Assembly (NCBI GenBank): GCA_017305815.1
Contig: JAFKJZ010000332.1
Location: forward strand, 3,799 to 29,670
DNA from: Hyphomicrobiales bacterium
GTDB taxonomy: Bacteria > Pseudomonadota > Alphaproteobacteria > Rhizobiales > Kaistiaceae
DNA: 25,872 bases
Reading direction: 5' to 3'
Below, piece after piece: positions 23,327 to 25,872 of this stretch. The stretch's first letter is position 1. Each line of letters starts with the position of its first letter. The translations under genes were made by a program, and so were the position numbers. The notes under the pieces are model-generated. The model was not told the origin of the DNA. It worked only from the letters and a program-made list of their open reading frames with translations, and made no database searches.

Positions 23327-24514
23327 TCACACGCTCCCGTAAAGCCGCTCGCCGCCGACATAGGTGGCCTTCACCGAAAGCGTCGTCGGATCGAGCACGG
23401 CGAAATCGGCGAGCTTGCCGCGTTCGAGGCTGCCGATCTCGTTCTCCATGCCGAGGACGCGCGCCGGCACCAGGCTGGTCGCATGCGCGGCGCGGACGAG
23501 ATCCTTGCCAGAGAAGGCGAGATAGTTGCGCATCGCCTCGTCCGGCGCCAGCGACGAGCCGCAAAGCCCGCCCTTTGCGTCGCGCACCGCCTTTCCGGGC
23601 GCGCTGGTGACGACGTAGCCCGGATAGAACTCGAAGGTCCGGCCCGGCGTGCCGGCATATTTCATCGCGTCGGTCTCAAGGAAGACGCGGTCGTCCGGCA
23701 GTTGCGCCAGCAGCTTGACCAGTTGCGGGTCGACATGGATGCCGTCGGCGATCAGGCCGAGCGCCAGCGTCGGCTCGGCGAGGAGCGCATCGGTGAGCGA
23801 AACGACATGCACGCCCATGCCGCCCGGCGGATAGGTCGGCATGACGTTGTACATGTGCGTCACCGCGTCGAGGCCCCAGGAGACATAGCGCGGAATGTGC
23901 TCCGGCCGGGCCAGGCTGTGGCCGAGATGGATCGAGACGCCGGCCCGCTTCAGCACGGCGATGAAGGCTTCCGCCCCCTCGCGCTCCGGCGCGACCGTGA
24001 CGGCCTTGAGCCTGCCATCCGCGGCGGCCAGCATCCGCTCCGCCAGCCCGGCGCTGGGCGCCAGGATGTTTTCGGGATTATGGGCGCCCGGAGAGCCGAA
24101 GCAGGGTCCTTCGCTATGCACGCCGAGCGCCCGCGCGCCCCTGGCCTCGCCGCATTGCGCCGCGAGGCGGGAGAGCACGCCTTCCATGCTGGCCGGCGGC
24201 AGGCAGGGGATCGCCGGCAGGAAGCCGGTGACGCCGTGGCGCAGCATCACCTGGGAATTGGTGGCGACGGCGCCGGCATCGACGTCGCAATAGAGGTGTT
24301 CGCCGAAGCCGTGCTGCAACAGGTCGAGGAGGCCGGGGAACAGGATCGCGCCCTTGCCGTCGGCCGGCTGCCAGTCCTCGCCCACGACCGTCCCGCGTGG
24401 CACGAGGCCCGCGATGCGCCCGCCGTCGATCAGCAGGTCGCTCGCCTGCTGTCCCTCCGGCGTGACGATTGTGACATCAGACCATCTCTGCTTGACGGGC
24501 ATCGGATTTTCCAT
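23327..24514 (-). CDS. NagA-like N-acetylglucosamine-6-phosphate deacetylase family amidohydrolase
   Basis: This 395-residue amidohydrolase-superfamily protein shows NagA marks in order: HSEGP with metal-type Glu135, SPGAHNPEN at 141-149, IHLGHS with His199, VTHMYNVMP with His220, IADGIHVD with His260, and LETDAM with the catalytic aspartate Asp282. The first metal motif is unusual: after PGLLD it reads LLQHG. One histidine of the two-metal H-x-H is absent and the other is kept, whereas E. coli NagA has Q-x-N there. No nagB, kinase or PTS gene is nearby, so a different N-acyl substrate is possible. It is the first gene of a four-gene minus-strand operon and starts in a short divergent gap with a palindrome. 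Confidence 0.88.
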   Translation of the reverse strand: MENPMPVKQRWSDVTIVTPEGQQASDLLIDGGRIAGLVPRGTVVGEDWQPADGKGAILFPGLLDLLQHGFGEHLYCDVDAGAVATNSQVMLRHGVTGFLPAIPCLPPASMEGVLSRLAAQCGEARGARALGVHSEGPCFGSPGAHNPENILAPSAGLAERMLAAADGRLKAVTVAPEREGAEAFIAVLKRAGVSIHLGHSLARPEHIPRYVSWGLDAVTHMYNVMPTYPPGGMGVHVVSLTDALLAEPTLALGLIADGIHVDPQLVKLLAQLPDDRVFLETDAMKYAGTPGRTFEFYPGYVVTSAPGKAVRDAKGGLCGSSLAPDEAMRNYLAFSGKDLVRAAHATSLVPARVLGMENEIGSLERGKLADFAVLDPTTLSVKATYVGGERLYGSV

Positions 24515-24522
24515 CGTTATGA

Positions 24523-24538
24523 TGTTATCATGCTAACA
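24523..24538. promoter_or_regulatory. Near-perfect palindrome in the divergent promoter, candidate operator
   Basis: TGTTATCATGCTAACA is symmetric at all but one base pair of its 16 bases. It overlaps a second palindrome, ATGATGTTATCAT (24519-24531). It lies in the 53-bp gap between the NagA-like and SDR genes and is the natural target for the GntR/LacI-type regulator encoded at 25326. Confidence 0.6.
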
Positions 24539-24567
24539 AACTAATTTGGTTCGGCAAGGAGAAAGAG

Positions 24568-25329
24568 ATGACGCAGCCCTGCGTATTGGTGACGGGCTCG
24601 ACCCACGGCATCGGCTACGGAATCGCCGAGGCGTTCGCCCGCCAGGGCGCGCGGCTGGTGATCAACTCGCACTTGCCCGACAATGGCGCGCTGGCGAAGC
24701 TGCAGGCGCTGACCGAGTGCCATTTCATCCAGGCGGACCTCTCCACCGCCGCCGGCGCCGTCGAGCTGGTCGAGAAGGCGCATGCGACGCTCGGCCGGCT
24801 GGATACGTTGGTCAACAATGCCGGCACCTTCCTCGACACGCCCTTCGACGACCTCACCGAGGAGCTGTTCGACCGAACCTTCAATCTGAACGTGAAGGCC
24901 TATGTGTTCGCCTCGCAGGCCTTCGTGCGCAAGCTGGCGCCGGGCCAGGAGGGGGCTAGCATCCTCCTGGTCGGCTCCACCAATTCGGTGATGGCCGAGC
25001 GCCACAGCGTCGCCTATGACGCCTCGAAGGGCGCGGTGCTGATGATGGTGCGCTCCCTCGCCGTGTCGCTCGCCGGCCGCGGCATCCGCGTCAACGGCAT
25101 CGGCCCCGGCATCGTCGAGACGCCGCTGACGAAGCGCGGCCTCGACGTGCCGGGCGTGCGCAAGTCGCTGAACGCCCAGATCCCGTTCGGCCGCGTCGGC
25201 CAGCCGGAAGATGTCGGCGGCGCGGCGGTCTTCCTTGCGTCGCCAGCGGCAGGCTATATCACCGGCCAGATGCTGTTCGTCGATGGCGGCATCCTCGCCA
25301 TCCAGAAGACGTGGGAACCGCCGGTTTGA
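24568..25329 (+). CDS. SDR-family oxidoreductase
   Basis: This 253-residue classical short-chain dehydrogenase has cofactor motif TGSTHGIG at residues 9-16, NNAG at 83-86, a catalytic serine at 137 or 140 in VGSTNS, and Tyr150 with Lys154 in YDASK. It ends GYITGQMLFVDGGILAIQ. Relatives include 3-oxoacyl-ACP reductase-like and sugar or hydroxy-acid dehydrogenases, and the substrate here is not readable. The ATG has AAGGAGAAAGAG upstream. Its stop overlaps the start of the regulator gene (TTGA), so the two are coupled. Shared divergent control with the NagA-like operon places it in the same pathway. Confidence 0.93.
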   Translation: MTQPCVLVTGSTHGIGYGIAEAFARQGARLVINSHLPDNGALAKLQALTECHFIQADLSTAAGAVELVEKAHATLGRLDTLVNNAGTFLDTPFDDLTEELFDRTFNLNVKAYVFASQAFVRKLAPGQEGASILLVGSTNSVMAERHSVAYDASKGAVLMMVRSLAVSLAGRGIRVNGIGPGIVETPLTKRGLDVPGVRKSLNAQIPFGRVGQPEDVGGAAVFLASPAAGYITGQMLFVDGGILAIQKTWEPPV

Positions 25330-25872
25330 ACCTCGAAGCCTCGCCCCGCCATCTCCAGCTCCGCGACATGCTGTTCCGGCGCTGGAAGACGGGCGGGCTC
25401 AAGGCCGGCGATCGGATCGAGTCGCAGAACGAGATCGTGCGTTTCTGCGACTTCTCTCTGATCACCGTCGTGAAGACGCTGAAGGATCTCGAGAGCGAAG
25501 GCGTCATCCGCCGCCAGGTCGGCAAGGGCTCCTTCCTCGTCGCCACGCCCTGGGCCGAGGCGCACCGGCGCATCGGCTTCTTCTACAATCGCGACATCGT
25601 CGGCGGCGGCATCTTCGACAATGCCTTCTACACGCGCCTGGTGATGGCGTTCGAGAAAGGCATCGTCTCGGCCGGGCATGAGTTCGTCATGGGCTCGTTC
25701 ACCGACGCGCGCATGCCGGTCGGCATGTGGGACGCGCTCGACGCCGTCGTGCTGACCGGCTTCACGCGCGAGACCCGGCTGGAGGCGCTCGCCGACACCA
25801 CGAGCCAGGTCAGCCTGATCGACGCCAGCCTCGACGGCAGCCGGTTTCACACCTACCGGCTCGACTATGGCC
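25326..25872 (+). CDS. GntR-type regulator with LacI-like sugar-binding domain, N-terminal part
   Basis: This open frame runs off the right edge. Residues about 5-68 form a GntR winged helix (LQLRDMLFRRWKTGGLKAG, ITVVKTLKDLESEGVIRR, VGKGSFLV). The region then changes to a periplasmic-binding-protein-like fold (RRIGFFYNRDIVGG, NAFYTRLVMAFEKGI, AVVLTGF), as in AraR-type hybrid regulators, which release DNA on binding a sugar. The start is TTG 25326, overlapping the SDR stop by 4 bp. A GTG at 25311 in the same frame is an alternative. Its likely target is the palindrome at 24523-24538. The C-terminal half is outside the window. Confidence 0.85.
   Translation, partial: MNLEASPRHLQLRDMLFRRWKTGGLKAGDRIESQNEIVRFCDFSLITVVKTLKDLESEGVIRRQVGKGSFLVATPWAEAHRRIGFFYNRDIVGGGIFDNAFYTRLVMAFEKGIVSAGHEFVMGSFTDARMPVGMWDALDAVVLTGFTRETRLEALADTTSQVSLIDASLDGSRFHTYRLDYG

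Noticed and set aside
23325..23564. Upstream extension of small protein B
   Set aside because: The extension is Arg-rich shadow sequence within the NagA-like gene. The ATG at 23324 has a ribosome site and the usual operon spacing.
1..25872. tRNA, rRNA, CRISPR, transposase or prophage genes
   Set aside because: No cloverleaf, array of spaced repeats, or mobile-element protein motif was seen on either strand.

Overview
The window is high-GC, densely coded DNA that reads as chromosomal or megaplasmid sequence from an alphaproteobacterium, most likely Hyphomicrobiales (Rhizobiales). The evidence is the GC-rich third positions, many ABC uptake operons each with its own regulator (GntR/FCD, IclR, a GntR-LacI hybrid), M81 metallopeptidases, DSD1-type PLP enzymes and a CTCACCTCTCCCC-type palindromic intergenic repeat. 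I saw no rRNA, tRNA, CRISPR array, phage gene or transposase. The genus cannot be fixed from sequence reading alone.

Layout. (A) 1-3377, minus strand: a polar amino-acid/opine-type ABC importer (two permeases, ATPase, family 3 binding protein) followed by an AroE-like gene cut by the window edge. (B) 3615-6157, plus strand, divergent from A: a UxaA-family (altronate/galactarate-type) dehydratase overlapping a GntR regulator that appears to carry two winged-helix domains. (C) 6592-7728: a COG3964 amidohydrolase/deacetylase, then a 521-bp gap with several hairpins and palindromes. (D) 8250-13196, plus strand: a CUT1 sugar importer (binding protein and two permeases, no ATPase), an SDR dehydrogenase and an aldose 1-epimerase. 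The second permease is interrupted by an in-frame amber codon. A strong bidirectional terminator closes this block. (E) 13271-16027, minus strand: iclR, an M81 metallopeptidase and ridA. (F) 16409-21101, plus strand, divergent from E: a fold-III PLP amino acid deaminase-like enzyme, then a second M81 metallopeptidase and an orphan family 5 (peptide-type) binding protein. (G) 21171-24514, minus strand: a NagA-like deacetylase, two small cysteine-containing proteins related to each other, and a DSD1-type PLP enzyme. (H) 24568-25872, plus strand, divergent from G: an SDR and the start of a GntR/LacI-hybrid regulator. The 53-bp G/H gap holds a near-perfect palindrome.

Working together. The window is a run of catabolic modules. 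D looks like uptake and oxidation of a sugar. E to H look like uptake and breakdown of unusual amino-acid or acylated amino-compound substrates: two fold-III PLP enzymes (deaminase and aldolase types), RidA to clear enamine/imine intermediates, two M81 hydrolases, two amidohydrolase-superfamily deacetylases and a peptide-type binding protein. That joint function is inference. The least described element is the pair of homologous small proteins at 22381-23324, which share three aligned cysteines and lie between the NagA-like and DSD1-like genes.
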